Assembly (NCBI GenBank): GCA_002803225.1
Contig: NXFV01000014.1
Coordinates: forward strand, 1 to 64,000
Direction: 5' to 3'
Source of the DNA: Gamarada debralockiae
Lineage: Eukaryota; Ascomycota; Leotiomycetes; Helotiales; Hyphodiscaceae
Length of the DNA: 64,000 nucleotides
The translations under genes and the position numbers were made by a program. A model generated the notes under the pieces. That model had not been told where the DNA came from and did not search any database. It was given only the letters and a program-made list of their open reading frames with translations. This document shows, piece by piece, positions 21,474 through 31,959 of the stretch (position 1 is its first letter; each line of letters starts with the position of its first letter).

Positions 21474-22050
21474 CTAAATGCTTTGATTCTGGGGCAGGTC
21501 GCGCCAGCGACGAGACATGTCGTAGACCGATGCGTCGTCGAAAACACACCCTGTGTTCGCAACTCCTGTCAAGATGTTACCCCCAATCACATCAGTGATC
21601 TTGTGAGCGGACCCAGATATGACAGTTCGACCACACCAAACAAAGCACCACAAACAAGGAACCACTTCTTTCCCAGACGATCACCTGAAGAGCCGAAAAT
21701 GGGTCCCATGGCGAGCACAATGAGGAAGTTTCCGTTTGCGATCCAGGATGCGAGTGCTGCATCGGCTGGAGATTTCGCAAGCATTGCAACTTGAAATTTT
21801 ATAGTGGTGTTTGTCTTGGACTATCAGCTACGCACTCTTTTGAAATAGAGTTGACTTGACTTACGGTATTAAAAAGAGCAGCGGAAAGGTTGCCCATCGA
21901 GAGAGTCAGCACTGCGAGAATAGCCCTCCATCCCAGCTGGTACGGAGTTTGAGGCTCGTCCTCATTAACGGCAAGAGCTTCGATGGTGTGGTTGTATTCA
22001 GCGAGTGGGACGCTTTCCACATGGAAGATTTCTGGCTTTCTCTCCTCCAT
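21474..22050 (-). pseudogene. MFS efflux transporter, N-terminal half, broken
   Basis: From the ATG at 22050 the frame reads an acidic cytosolic lead and WRAILAVLTLSMGNLSAALF. A 75-76 bp intron-like segment (GTAAGT donor at 21864) leads into ALASWIANGNFLIVLAMGPI and GDRLGKKWFLVCGALFGVV, the loop 2-3 signature of the major facilitator superfamily. One base is then missing near 21620: the next phase continues TVISGSAHKITDVIGGNILT and ends in unrelated codons. The sequence stops about where the relic at 15559-16833 begins, and the orientation is the same, so the two could be parts of one former gene. Confidence 0.7.
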
Positions 22051-22419
22051 GATCTTTTCGCCTTCGATCGAGCCTTGAAATCAAAAACCAGAAGCTTCCG
22101 CGCAGAAGAAGCTGTAAATTGATGCCAGGCACTTTCAAGGGGTTCTGGATAGTTTAAGTAGCCTGGAAAGCACGGCCGGTCTCTTTGATCTTCAAGAAGC
22201 TGGGGTATCTTCAAAGCAAGGAGGCTAGATTTCATCCAGTCTCTACTCGAACGATCTGCCGTGACTTTATATCGACCAAAGCCCAACACACTCGCTGCAA
22301 GAGCTCGACGTATTTGATTACCTACTTCGATTAATCCAAGGGCTCGAATGGACCCACGGGCCATCATCCATCCCTCTAGATTAGTCAGCCACAGCATTCT
22401 AGGGACTCTGTCCTGTCTC
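22051..22419. other. Upstream flank of the MFS relic
   Basis: No independent gene seen; ends at the MITE terminal repeat. Confidence 0.4.
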
Positions 22420-22871
22420 TACCGCATTAATTGCTTTATAGGCACCGAGCTTATAACTTTAAATCCTGCTTATTGACTAGTTAGAACCGTTGTTTATAGC
22501 AAAATTCGTTGCTTATACCTTGATTTTGCTAAAAATGCCTTACTCGTGAAATTTTCAGGGCAACGATCGCTAAATCTTCGAGCGTTAGCGTATATACAGC
22601 GCATAACTCCCTATAATTACAGTGTACAACTCCCTATAATTATAAGCACAGCTCGCTCTATCTACAGCTTTCAAGTCGCTGGAATTGATCTTATGGGACG
22701 ATAGGCTTCAGTAGGGAGTTTGAAAGTAAAAAAGAAGGAGAATTTCCTGGGTTTTCAATTTATTATGTTGCTTATAACCTTATATCTTCCATTTCAGCCA
22801 GTTGGAACCGTTGCTTGTATAAGAGAATTGCTTATAAAATGAACCAGTCTTATAAAGCAATTAATACGGTA
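22420..22871. mobile_element. MITE with TACCG/CGGTA ends, copy 1 (452 bp)
   Basis: Bounded by inverted repeats: left CCGCATTAATTGCTTTATA preceded by TA, right TATAAAGCAATTAATACGG followed by TA. The TA at each end fits the target duplication of Tc1/mariner/pogo elements. The interior is AT-rich, has no open frame, and includes internal repeats such as the twice-used ACTCCCTATAATTA. A related element with the same ends is at 62056-62465. Confidence 0.75.
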
Positions 22872-23423
22872 GATTCTCTTTCCTCCTTCAGACTCAATTC
22901 AATCATCAATTGTGCGAGATATTCTAACATCTTGCACTGCGCACTTGTTGCCTTTCCCCTCTAGATTTGGTGACAACCAAGGTGTCGCTGACGTTGAAGT
23001 TCATTCCTGTGACGCCCTTCACTAGAAGAATTCTTGGGACGCGTTCCATAAATACAGTGAATTATATATATAACTTCAGGCGCACTACCCCGGGGAGCAA
23101 AAATTATGTATGGCATTTTATTATTCGCATAGCCCATCACCTTACACTGGGTCGTCACATTCCCAACCCAACCCACGATTTCAACTTCGAGGCCTCGCAA
23201 CAACTCACCCATAGCTCCTACGCAATTTGATGCTCCAATCCCAGTAGTGAATCCCCTAGCAGAGAGAAGATCTCCATTTGTGGCCACGAATACTTGATGC
23301 GAGTAATCTACCGCTGAACACTTTTTCGAAGAACGTGGGTCCGGACCTTGTCTACCTAGTCCTCCTTTCCCTCCTAACGCCGTTGCCGCTCATCCACATC
23401 CTCGCCTGGTATCCTGGCTCCAT
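22872..23423. other. Gap with one unassigned minus-strand ORF (22961-23287)
   Basis: The minus ORF of 108 codons starts at 23287 and includes GFTTGIGASNCVGAMGELL, which reads like protein but which I cannot place in a family. The frame ends with low-complexity codons and has no splice-supported continuation. It may be an exon fragment. Confidence 0.25.
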
Positions 23424-25493
23424 CTACTTGATACTCGGCCATTCATACTCGTCGATGTTGTTGTAACTGTCGACCTCAGGCTCAACTCCTCTATCTGCCG
23501 AAGGAAAGAAGTCATCGTCGTCTTCCTCTTCAAGAAAGTCGATGCATTGGCGTCTAATCTCTGCCCAACTCATACCATGTGCCCATCGCCGGATATCCTC
23601 CGCCAACTTATACGGGGGTCCCTCTTGCTCTGCAATATCCGCCCCCCGGCCACGCCTCACAATTACTAGCAGCTCTTTGCCCTTCTCGTTTTTCGACGAC
23701 AACGCTTTGTCTTCTTTTATGCCAAATGTTGCTAGGGCTTTGGGAGACGATGCCTGCTGCTCGAATCTTTGCCGGGTGCGGCGGTTCATAACCGTACCAG
23801 GCGCATCAGGTTGTGTAGAACGGTAAATAGTGACGGATGCCCCAGACTGTGCGCCGTCGCGCTGGAGCAGGATTTTTTCCCAAGTGCTTGGTTGAGGCTT
23901 GCGCCAGTATGGTTCTGCCATAAACATATCCACCTTGGCAAAGCTGAGCATTGACGAATCCGGTGTGATGAATCGCAACTCCCTCCATCCATTCCCATAC
24001 TTAATCAGTCCTGCTAGAGTATCATAGGCAATCTCGCCATGACATGGTCCGAGAACGGTGAGCTCATCTAAGCGTAGTACTGGCAGGAGCTTGAGTGCCC
24101 ATACCAGCGTGTAGAAGACGTCGTCATCGTCTCCAACCGGCTGGAGCATCAAGGGGTTGCCCCCCGTGCGGACGTAGCGGATCTGGGAAAGGGTGGCTGA
24201 AGGCAGCGCGGAGAGCTTGTCAAGGAGATACTCGGGGTTCTCGAAGCTGAACAAGACGCGGCTAAGCCAGAGACCTTTGGCTTCGTTGTGAATCTGACGA
24301 CAGGTTCGAAGGATGGCTAGAGCGTTCGGAGCGGGCTTTATAGCTTTCGTGGTAATACAGCTAGTGAACCTTTCGCCAAAGGCAAGCCTGGTCGAGATAA
24401 AGAGGGCAGTGTAGATCTTCTGGCGCAGCTCGCTGGGAAGTTGCAGAAGCTTACTAGCAAGCCGTGAGGGTACGTTTTGATTCTGCTCTTGGCCCTTTCC
24501 TTCCCAGCAGATGATCTTCGTAAAAGACTCTGTAGATCTCTTCCTTGCTCCCTCTTTAGCTGCCTGATCTGCTTCCCTATTCCAATCCCTTGGGATGCGC
24601 CAGAAGCTCACGTCCGTCCCTGCCCGCTGATATACTCGCACCTCTGCGAGCAGCAACTCCCACAGATCTCGGTTCTTTACTGGCGTCTGTTGGCGAGTAA
24701 TCCATCCATTCCTCGTCCAAGCCTGCACCCATTGTGTAGCGCCTCGAGTCACATATTCCGAATCGGTAGCAATAACAACCCGCGTCCGACCTTCCCTCCC
24801 CCACGCGTAGAACTGCAAGGCAGCAACTACCGCACGTAACTCGGCACGATTGCTTGTCTGCGCGTGAACAATACCGGATGGACCGCGCGTTTCGAGTCGA
24901 AAGGAAACAAGGCCTGACCCACCCCTACCCGTTGCTAGCTCAGTCCAAGGCTCTGCGTACACAAAGGCACAACCTGCCGCAGCATCTGCCCGGCCGTTGT
25001 TGAGGCACGCACCGTCGGTATAGATTAGCGCCTCGCTCTCTATCGAACGGTGTAAGAACCGGTTGGTTAAGTCCCCAGTAAGAGTCTCCATGTAGCTTGG
25101 TGGGAAGAGCGATTGCGGGGTTTGAGAAGGAAAGGCTGGGGCAAAGGTGGTGATCTGTGGGACGATAGGCTCACCGTCCTCTTCCATGTATGTTCTGCTG
25201 CGGGTTGGTGGACCGCTACATATTGATCGAGTGCTCGAGGCTGTCTGTACCTGGGTCTTTGTGTTGTATCCTGGCTGGTCTAGGTTGCCAATTGATAGAC
25301 CCCCTATCCGAATAACTCCGTTCGCAGTCCTCCACCACGCCTCCTCTTCATGTAGACATGCATTCTTCGCATTCTCGTCTTCTTCTTCGTGCATGAAGCT
25401 GTAGTCGACGCAACACCTTCCACAGACGACCAATCCGTGGACTCCGCAACCCAGAGTACCATCGGCGAGCTCGATTGGTTCCCAGGATGACAT
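23424..25493 (-). CDS. RNase H-like nuclease fused to a 2EXR-type domain
   Basis: 689-residue single-exon protein. The N-terminus has a Cys-rich patch GCGVHGLVVCGRCCVDY (residues 15-31). An RNase H domain (about 155-318) follows with all four acidic catalytic residues in context: YTDGAC (Asp160), NRAELRAV (Glu218), ATDSEY (Asp244) and WNREADQAA (Asp309). It would therefore be expected to cleave RNA in RNA/DNA hybrids. Near residue 350 a LLQLPSELRQKIYTALF helix opens a 2EXR/F-box-like module, typical of many fungal proteins. The C-terminal 150 residues are acidic and low-complexity at the end. I see no reverse transcriptase or transposon ends nearby, so it looks like a stand-alone cellular gene. 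The role is unknown. Confidence 0.8.
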   Translation of the reverse strand: MSSWEPIELADGTLGCGVHGLVVCGRCCVDYSFMHEEEDENAKNACLHEEEAWWRTANGVIRIGGLSIGNLDQPGYNTKTQVQTASSTRSICSGPPTRSRTYMEEDGEPIVPQITTFAPAFPSQTPQSLFPPSYMETLTGDLTNRFLHRSIESEALIYTDGACLNNGRADAAAGCAFVYAEPWTELATGRGGSGLVSFRLETRGPSGIVHAQTSNRAELRAVVAALQFYAWGREGRTRVVIATDSEYVTRGATQWVQAWTRNGWITRQQTPVKNRDLWELLLAEVRVYQRAGTDVSFWRIPRDWNREADQAAKEGARKRSTESFTKIICWEGKGQEQNQNVPSRLASKLLQLPSELRQKIYTALFISTRLAFGERFTSCITTKAIKPAPNALAILRTCRQIHNEAKGLWLSRVLFSFENPEYLLDKLSALPSATLSQIRYVRTGGNPLMLQPVGDDDDVFYTLVWALKLLPVLRLDELTVLGPCHGEIAYDTLAGLIKYGNGWRELRFITPDSSMLSFAKVDMFMAEPYWRKPQPSTWEKILLQRDGAQSGASVTIYRSTQPDAPGTVMNRRTRQRFEQQASSPKALATFGIKEDKALSSKNEKGKELLVIVRRGRGADIAEQEGPPYKLAEDIRRWAHGMSWAEIRRQCIDFLEEEDDDDFFPSADRGVEPEVDSYNNIDEYEWPSIK

Positions 25494-25789
25494 CCTCTCA
25501 GAGCGGGGTAGCGCGACCGACTATTAAACGCCGAGTGTGTGCGAACGCCGGTGGGATGTCGAGGTGGATGAAGCTGTCCCTCTTCTAAAGTGCGGAGTGC
25601 CGCAGTAGAGGGTTTTACTTTCCCGCCAGCGCTAGCACCACAGCAAGGTGCTGGCAAGATACGGTGGGCGATAACTACACAATTGCAAAAAGTCAAAACT
25701 CGACCTAAGAGTTTATCGGCTCGTATAATTTTTTATCGCACGACTCTTTTCTAAATACACCACAATGCCTGGGGTCGTCCTCAAAAAAC

Positions 25790-25984
25790 TTTGATACCTT
25801 AAAAGATGAGATTAAGGAGTAGTATCTTACAGAAGGTATCTACCCTATTGGTCTCTGTCGTCTTGTTCGAGGCACTGGAATAGATGTCGAAGTTCGTACG
25901 ATGAATTCACGGTTGAGCAAATGGGGTTCATTAAATACTCTCCTCGAGTTAAAAGTACTGTTAAGTTGCATCTTACAATTATAA
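25790..25984 (+). pseudogene. Clr5-like helix-turn-helix fragment
   Basis: The frame reads FDTLKDEIKE, an in-frame TAG, YLTEGIYPIGLCRLVRGTGI and then TMNSRLSKWGS. The LKDEI..LY...G..pl...rl...SRLSKWG pattern resembles the Clr5 domain found in fungal regulators and in proteins linked to repeats. It lies in AT-rich sequence next to the truncated SDR. Too short for certainty. Confidence 0.35.
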
Positions 25985-26028
25985 TTCTCTTCCAACGATC
26001 ATATAGCGATAATATGATGGTACAACGC

Positions 26029-26295
26029 CTACGAAGAACTGGTATTGATATCACACTGTAATAGAAGGCCTCCTAATGCCAACACATCTTGACTCGTCTC
26101 TTCGACTTGAGCTTTCGTCCGTCCTGTGACGGCAACAGCTGCACTAGATTTCGCAAGTGCGAGAGCAATCTCTCTCCCAATCCCTCTTCCCGATCCAGTG
26201 ACCAGAGCTACCTTTCCAGCGAGAGATCTTTTGAAGAGGTCTGGCTCAATTACGGGGTAGATGCCTGTTCGCAGAGTATATTCTGGTTTCGACAT
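26029..26295 (-). pseudogene. Truncated short-chain dehydrogenase/reductase (N-terminal part only)
   Basis: From the ATG at 26295 the protein has a lead (MSKPEYTLRTGIYPVIEPD) and then KVALVTGSGRGIGREIALAL, the TGxxxGIG dinucleotide-binding loop of SDRs, followed by VAVTGRTKAQVEET. After about 85 residues it ends in a short unrelated tail and a stop. The NNAG and YxxxK catalytic elements are absent. The rest of the gene is replaced by AT-rich sequence carrying the Clr5-like fragment. Confidence 0.65.
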
Positions 26296-26834
26296 CTTGA
26301 ATTTGCTGTGAAGTGTGTTTCGGAATGAAAGTTGAAGAAAAGAGAGCGGAAGGCTGACGGCGAAAGAAGAAATGCCGCTCATCAGGCCGTGCTGTGGAGG
26401 GGCCACATTCCGCAGTGAACGGAACCTTGAGCTACCTCGCGCATCCAGCCCCGCTCTCAGCCTTCTCCCGAAATTCCGAATAAAATATTCTTCACTGTCC
26501 ACACCTGCCAAATTTGAGCCCTATACTAAGCGTATTGCTTGGGATATAAGATATCGAAATCTTTCAATCCGCATAAGCGATTAGGATTGTCGAGACGACC
26601 CACCAGAAGCCAATGTCTTTGAATCGCTGGCTTTGAGTCAACTGTCCATGTCGAGGAGATCCGGATTGTCAAAAGCTGCTACATTACTTGATCTACGATC
26701 ACTGAAGCAGAGAGAACGACGCTTCATCTTATTTTCCAATCGCCTACCACAGCATTGTTTGTTGAGTTATGTCGTTCGAGATCTATATTCCCTCGAATCT
26801 TAGTTTTCACAACTATATAGCCGTCTGCCAGTGT
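26296..26834. other. Intergenic region between SDR and dehydratase relics
   Basis: Promoter side of two divergent relics. No further gene recognised. Confidence 0.4.
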
Positions 26835-27517
26835 GCTCGAACATTGGCAGATGGCTATGATAGAAAGGTCAGAACTCGTACCTCCTATCTGTACCAAAAT
26901 AGAAATAAGACTGATGCCGAGTGAGAGGATAAACTCCGTCTCCGCGCCTCCCTCGCCCCCAACATAGTTGTCGGCTACAGCAAAGGAGTTCCCGCGTGGG
27001 GTAGCAAGTCCTTTACAGCCGACGAGTTCGTCGAAGAATGGCTGGCCCCAAATATCTCGGCGTCAAAGCTCTTGCTACCCAACACCTTCTCGGAGTACTA
27101 TACCTCAAGTCCGTTACTGAAGAAGAGATTCTGGTAGAGTGGCAGCAGATGACATCTCATAGACGGAGGGCCGTGGGCGAGGATTTTATGAATCCGATGT
27201 GTAAGATTGGGAAGACGAGCGATGGCAGGAGTTGGATGCAGCAGACATTTGTGAAAGTTAATGGGCAATGGATGGTTAGTGTCATTAGGCCGGAGGTTTT
27301 GTATCGTACGGGTGATTTTAGGAGGGTGGGGAGGATGGGCGGTGTGGATGAGGTGGATGAGGTGGATGAGGTGGATGAGGTGGATGAGGTGGATGAGGTG
27401 GATGAGGGGACGAGGTGGACGAGGCGAAATTTGAGGAGACGTGAGGAGATTTGGGGAGCGGTGAAACATTCAGACAATTTGAACCATCGTCTGGAGGGGC
27501 ATCAGAGCTCGCTCTGA
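26835..27517 (+). pseudogene. Scytalone-dehydratase/SnoaL-like relic
   Basis: Segments fit a small polyketide-pathway dehydratase: LADGYDRK, a probable intron (about 26865-26928), KLRLRASLAPNIVVGYSKG and FTADEFVEEW. One base is then out of frame near 27035 and the next phase begins GPKYLGVKALATQHLLGV, as in scytalone dehydratase-like proteins of DHN-melanin and related pathways. After a VIRPEVLYRTGDF strand the frame runs into a seven-unit Val-Asp-Glu repeat and a basic tail that does not belong to the family. The frame break and altered 3' end argue for a pseudogene. Pathway membership is an inference. Confidence 0.55.
27344..27406 (+). repeat. 9-bp minisatellite (GTGGATGAG)7
   Basis: Seven perfect head-to-tail copies of GTGGATGAG, read as (VDE)7 in the frame of the dehydratase relic. 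Perfect identity suggests recent slippage. Confidence 0.9.
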
Positions 27518-27660
27518 ACATGGTATTTCTATTGAGAATTATTCCATGGTAAGAGCCCACTCTCCTGAACCACACACAGACACACCCTAGCTTTTGGCAA
27601 TCAACCGCCCGCGCCGATTCTTATCGCCGAATCCAAGTCGTCTTTCTTTCAGAAGCTCAT

Positions 27661-29842
27661 CTAGTCTTCCGCCTTGAGGATGTTATTATTTTTCTTCACT
27701 GTTAAACATTTCTCAACAGTACTCTGAAATATGCCTCTCAGTCTTCGCTGATACCACCATCCCCAGTAACAGTTCATGCACAAAAATGCCACTGCGACGC
27801 CGCCCATGCCGACCCACCAAGTCTTTGCAGCCATGATATCAGCGGCAGTATTATTCCCCAGGGAGATATACGCATCCGCTTCATCAGGATTTCTCCAAAA
27901 CTGGATCGGTAGTGCACAAAGACAATTGCGGTAAACTCCTAGAAGTTGCATGATGGTTCCTCCGATGGAAGTGAGAATGCTCGCGATACCAAAGATCGTG
28001 GCAAGGATCCACGGGGCGACACAACGACACACATTGCATTTTGTATCCTTGGTCCAGTGTATTGGTGAATGATGTATTCCATCCGAGCAGGTAGTACTGG
28101 CCTTGAGGACCCAGACCGACAGAACGAGCTGCAAGAATTGGGTGAAGAAATAAACCGCAAAGGTGAAGCTTCTGCAGGAGACTCCGATGTTGGGGGGTGA
28201 AATAGGAAATTAAGAACGCAAGGATAACCGGTACAGCGACAAGTATCAAAGTAAGAAGCGCGACCACTGCCCAATCAAATACCGAAAATGTAGCGGTGAG
28301 GGGGCGTTCCAGCAGTGCGTTCTCATAATTGTGTGAGTCAATGGCTTTCTCGATCCACAGGTACTTGCTGCGACCTCGAAACCACATCCACTCCGTTTTG
28401 TAGCGGCTGGGGTATGTGAGAGCGAAGATTTTGAGGACGGGTGGATGTTCGACGATTGGACGGCCGACAATGCCTTCAAATGTGCTGGGATTGTTGCTTG
28501 CGAGGAGGAGAGATGAGATGATTGCTACATGGGGTATGATCATCCACCTAAAGAATGTTAGCCATCTTTCCAATGCGGTGAGGGATATATGCAGGATGGG
28601 CGTACCACATGCCAAATGCAAGTGCATGTGCAGTGTCATTGTTACCAAGTTGCGAGAGAGTGTCAGCAATAGTGAATGCAAAGCCTCCGGCGAAGAAGAC
28701 GATTGGGGCTCCAACAGCTGACCCGAAACTTCCAAACATTAGCATGAACTTCAAGGGAGTAGAGGTAGAAACATACCCGCTCTGTGTTCTCAGCAATGAG
28801 AGCAAATTGGTTTGAGTTTGGCTAACAGATCTTTCGTGTCATGGTCTGCTGCTTTGCGTGCTTCGGCGAGTTTTTCTAGCAAAACTACATTGCAAAAACT
28901 CGAACCTTCATTTAATTCCTTTTGTGCATTTTGCACTGCCATTGCGCGATTGAAATAGCTGCGCATTTCCAAGACTTCATTGTTGACGTCCTCCCATGGA
29001 CCGCCTTCACCTTCTGCCAGGGCTTGAGTAGGGATTAGCAGTGATACACGTTTCCTTTTATTCGCCGTTTCACTTACTTGTGCTCCCCTTTAAGTCCAAA
29101 TTTCCCACCAAAATGATATACAAAAACGTCGCTCTCGTCTCAATCGCCAACTTATCATCCTCCTTATTCAAGAACCTCAAGATCCGAAGATCCAAAACGC
29201 CTCATATATCCCACTTAGAATCATAGGTGTAGCAAACGCAAAGCATAGAGCCAACCAAATCAGCGTATCAACACTTACAATCACCATTGCCAATAAAAAC
29301 CTTACTGGCGTTAATATCCAAGTCCATATGTTGCCGGGCCGAGGATGAAATAATCGATCGCCCACTTCCATTTCTCGTCTTCTAGGAATATTCAAGCAGA
29401 ATATGAGGGAGGGAAGAATGAAAGCTACCATGGGACTAATCCACTGCTGCAGCTTCTTTGCCTGCGAGATCTGCCAGCCGTTGCAATTGCTTTTGCACCA
29501 GCGGTATGTTGACCTGATGGGAGGTGCACCGGAAAGATTGCCGTTGAAGGTTGCGCCGCAGGGGAATTGACCGTTGTTAATTGCTGAGAGGAAGGATGCC
29601 GGAGTGGTATCCGGAGAAAGGAACGATGTGTTGGCGATGGACAAATTGCCATTCTGGATGTTGAAGGAGGAGTTGATGGCGAGCAAGCAGCAGTGTGTCA
29701 TGTTCATACCGCCTAATTGGGGAAAATAGGGCGATGGAGAGGAGAGGGTGAGGTTTGTGAGTTGAGAGATTGCATCGGACAGAGTTGTGAAGCCCGCACC
29801 TTGTGCGAGCACTGGAAAGAGAGCTGTAACGATGGTCCTCAT
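27661..29842 (-). pseudogene. Multi-pass fungal membrane protein with several frame breaks
   Basis: Starts at ATG 29842 with a signal-like stretch, then an N-glycosylation- and Cys-containing ectodomain and TM segments (WISPMVAFILPSLIFCL, FLLAMVIVSVDTLIWLAL). The frame breaks at a TTTT run near 29190: the next phase continues with LRFLNKEDDKLAIETR. A clean intron (about 29041-29090) follows, then LLAKLKP, another phase change near 28810, SAVGAPIVFFAGGFAFTIAD, an intron at about 28553-28609, and IIPHVAIISSLLLASN. A run of six C near 28188 shifts the frame before FAVYFFTQFLQLVLSVWVL. The C-terminal TM domain then reads to the stop at 27661. The family is a fungal multi-TM protein of unknown function. 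Three single-base indels in short homopolymers mean a pseudogene, or assembly errors. Confidence 0.6.
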
Positions 29843-30415
29843 GATTTAAAATATACTACATTACACAAAATTTGCTTCTGAGAGCAACGAGGTTCTCTTC
29901 CTCGTGTTATACAGCGTCGTTCTTGACAAGGCTGCGCGAGACCACCATCTTGGCGGGGTTCCGAATTGAAATGCTTAAATCTACACTGCCCTGCCTGCAA
30001 TATAGGCTGAAGGCCCGAATCCTCCAACCTTAACACTGCAGGGATGCCTTGAAGTTTTGTTTCTCCGTGAATCAACACTAGTTGGTGTGTTGAGGCTGTG
30101 CAAAGCTACAGCAACTCGTACAAGCATCCATGGGCGAACTGGAAAGCACGCAATTTCATCGCTCAGGTGCATATGCAAGAGAAAGGTGTGTTTTAGATTG
30201 TTTCAAGTTCGCCTGAGTTGTTTAGCCGAGAATGAAAGAATCGGATAACTTAGTCACGTGATACTCTTGCTGACCTTCAGCTTTGCTCCAAGCGAACCGT
30301 CCTCGGCCACAGCTAACACTTGATCTGTGATCGAAGTTGAAATCTTCGATGGATTAGAAATAATGTCGTGGTAGAACGGGTGGTGTTGTACATTTGTTTA
30401 TACACGATTAATAGA
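29843..30415. other. Intergenic region, no gene recognised
   Basis: Lies between the membrane-protein relic and the stop of the TRM61-like gene. Only short frames. Confidence 0.45.
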
Positions 30416-31745
30416 TTACCTCTCCATCTTGCGCCACAGTGCAATGAAGCCCCCGCCAATTACTTTGATTCCAACCTTTGGCCTGCAGACCATTTCCCAC
30501 CCCTCTTGCTCGGCGGGTTCATCTTTGGGTGCTTCTTCCTCACTTTCCACGACAGGTTCTGTGGCTTCTTCAGCCGATACTGGCGTCTTGGCCTCAAGTT
30601 TCGCCTTCGATAAAGCCCTCGGCCTTACCATCCTTACATCCCATTCCCGTCCACCATTCAGTCCAGGCCCAACTTCGGTTACTTTCTCCAAAAGAAACGG
30701 CATTTTCTCTTCCTTAACCAACATGACACACTTATTGATCTGCGTAATGCTGGGACACCATGTGACCAAGGACCCATTTGGTTTCAGAGCTTTCCCCACA
30801 ATTTCAAGATAGTGATGTGTGTTCGGGAGATCGAGAATCGCATGATCCAGGAACGGTTCGTCTGATTTCAACAGCCGGCCTGAGATGTAGTCTTCGATTG
30901 AGCCAACATGGAAATCGACGTTGGGGAAATACATCCCTTGGCGGAAGTTTTTGACGGTCTTTTGAGCGTGCGCTGAATATGCAGCTGACTGATCGAGCGT
31001 ATGAATCACTGCTCTTCGATTTCCACGCCATGTATCATATTTATCTTTCGTCTCTTCTGCTTGCAGTCTTTCGTTGATTGACTCGTGGTCCTTCGCGCTC
31101 GTGAACTCTGGTATGGGTGGTGGAGCCGTATTCGCCCCGTGAATCGCGCGCGCAAGATTTAAAGTCAAAGCTCCATGGCCCGTTCCAGCTTCGAATATCT
31201 CAATCTTATCCTGTCCACCGCTATTGTCTGCATTTGGTGTGCTCGGGTGTAGATCCAGGAGGGAAACGATTAAATTTGTGTCTTGGGAGTAGATCTACTA
31301 ATTGTAATTAGCTTTGGAAACTGACCGATAGATAGGGCCTACTCACCGGAGTTACCAGCCGTGGTGACAGATCTGTGTAATCTCCCAATGAAGGCTCATG
31401 TATCCTGAATTCAATCCCCTTCTTTGTGCTCACAAGATCCCTCACAGCCTTCCCAATTATATCGCTTGCAGCAAGTGGAGCGCGTCCAGTCTGGATCTCG
31501 TCATTGGGACGAAGAGGCTTCGTTAAAATAGGAACTGTTCTGTCATTGCCCTTTTGTTTCAACAAGACAATGTCGCTCTCTGTAACACGTTAGAAAAGGA
31601 GCTTTACATAGGAGTGGTTCATACCTTTAATAATTCTCCTATTTATGCTAGAATACCTTCCTCCAGTAGGACGTAAGACTAATGGTATGCGATGATTGAA
31701 CAGCCATCCTGTCGCACGTCGAAAAGGAGCTTTTATCGTTGTCAT
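30416..31745 (-). CDS. tRNA (adenine-58-N1) methyltransferase, mitochondrial type (TRM61-like)
   Basis: SAM-dependent enzyme that makes m1A in tRNA. Exons 31745..31625, 31579..31347 and 31294..30416 (introns 45 and 52 bp) give 410 aa. I chose the ATG at 31745 because MTTIKAPFRRATGWLFNHR... is a classic mitochondrial presequence; an in-frame ATG at 31829 would add 28 residues containing acidic ones. The N-terminal beta domain (LLKQKG, PLRPNDEIQTG) is followed by IYSQDTNLIVSLL and SAM motif I EAGTGHGALTLNLA (153-166). Later come AILDLPNTHHYLEIV and GSLVTWCPSITQI, as in the TRM61/TRMT61B group. The acidic Ala/Glu stretch near the C-terminus is lineage-specific. The frame is intact. It is divergent from the lipase gene, with about 214 bp between starts. 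Confidence 0.85.
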
Positions 31746-31959
31746 TGAAATAAATACATTTCTGGTTGAATTGAAGCTCTCTCCAGATCCTAGATCACAA
31801 GCAAAATTATTTGACGCTAGCGGCCGCATGAATTTAGGGGTCTTCCGAGGTCATATCACAAGCTCAAGCTTCCCAGACATTCTGCTCCAGACTCCTCTTA
31901 AATCCCCAACTCTCAATTTCCTCACCCCGAATTCTACTCCATATCGCAATACCCTCAAG

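Noticed and set aside
27098..27477. Minus-strand ORFs with (IHL)n or (SST)n runs
   Set aside because: These are antisense readings of the GTGGATGAG minisatellite.
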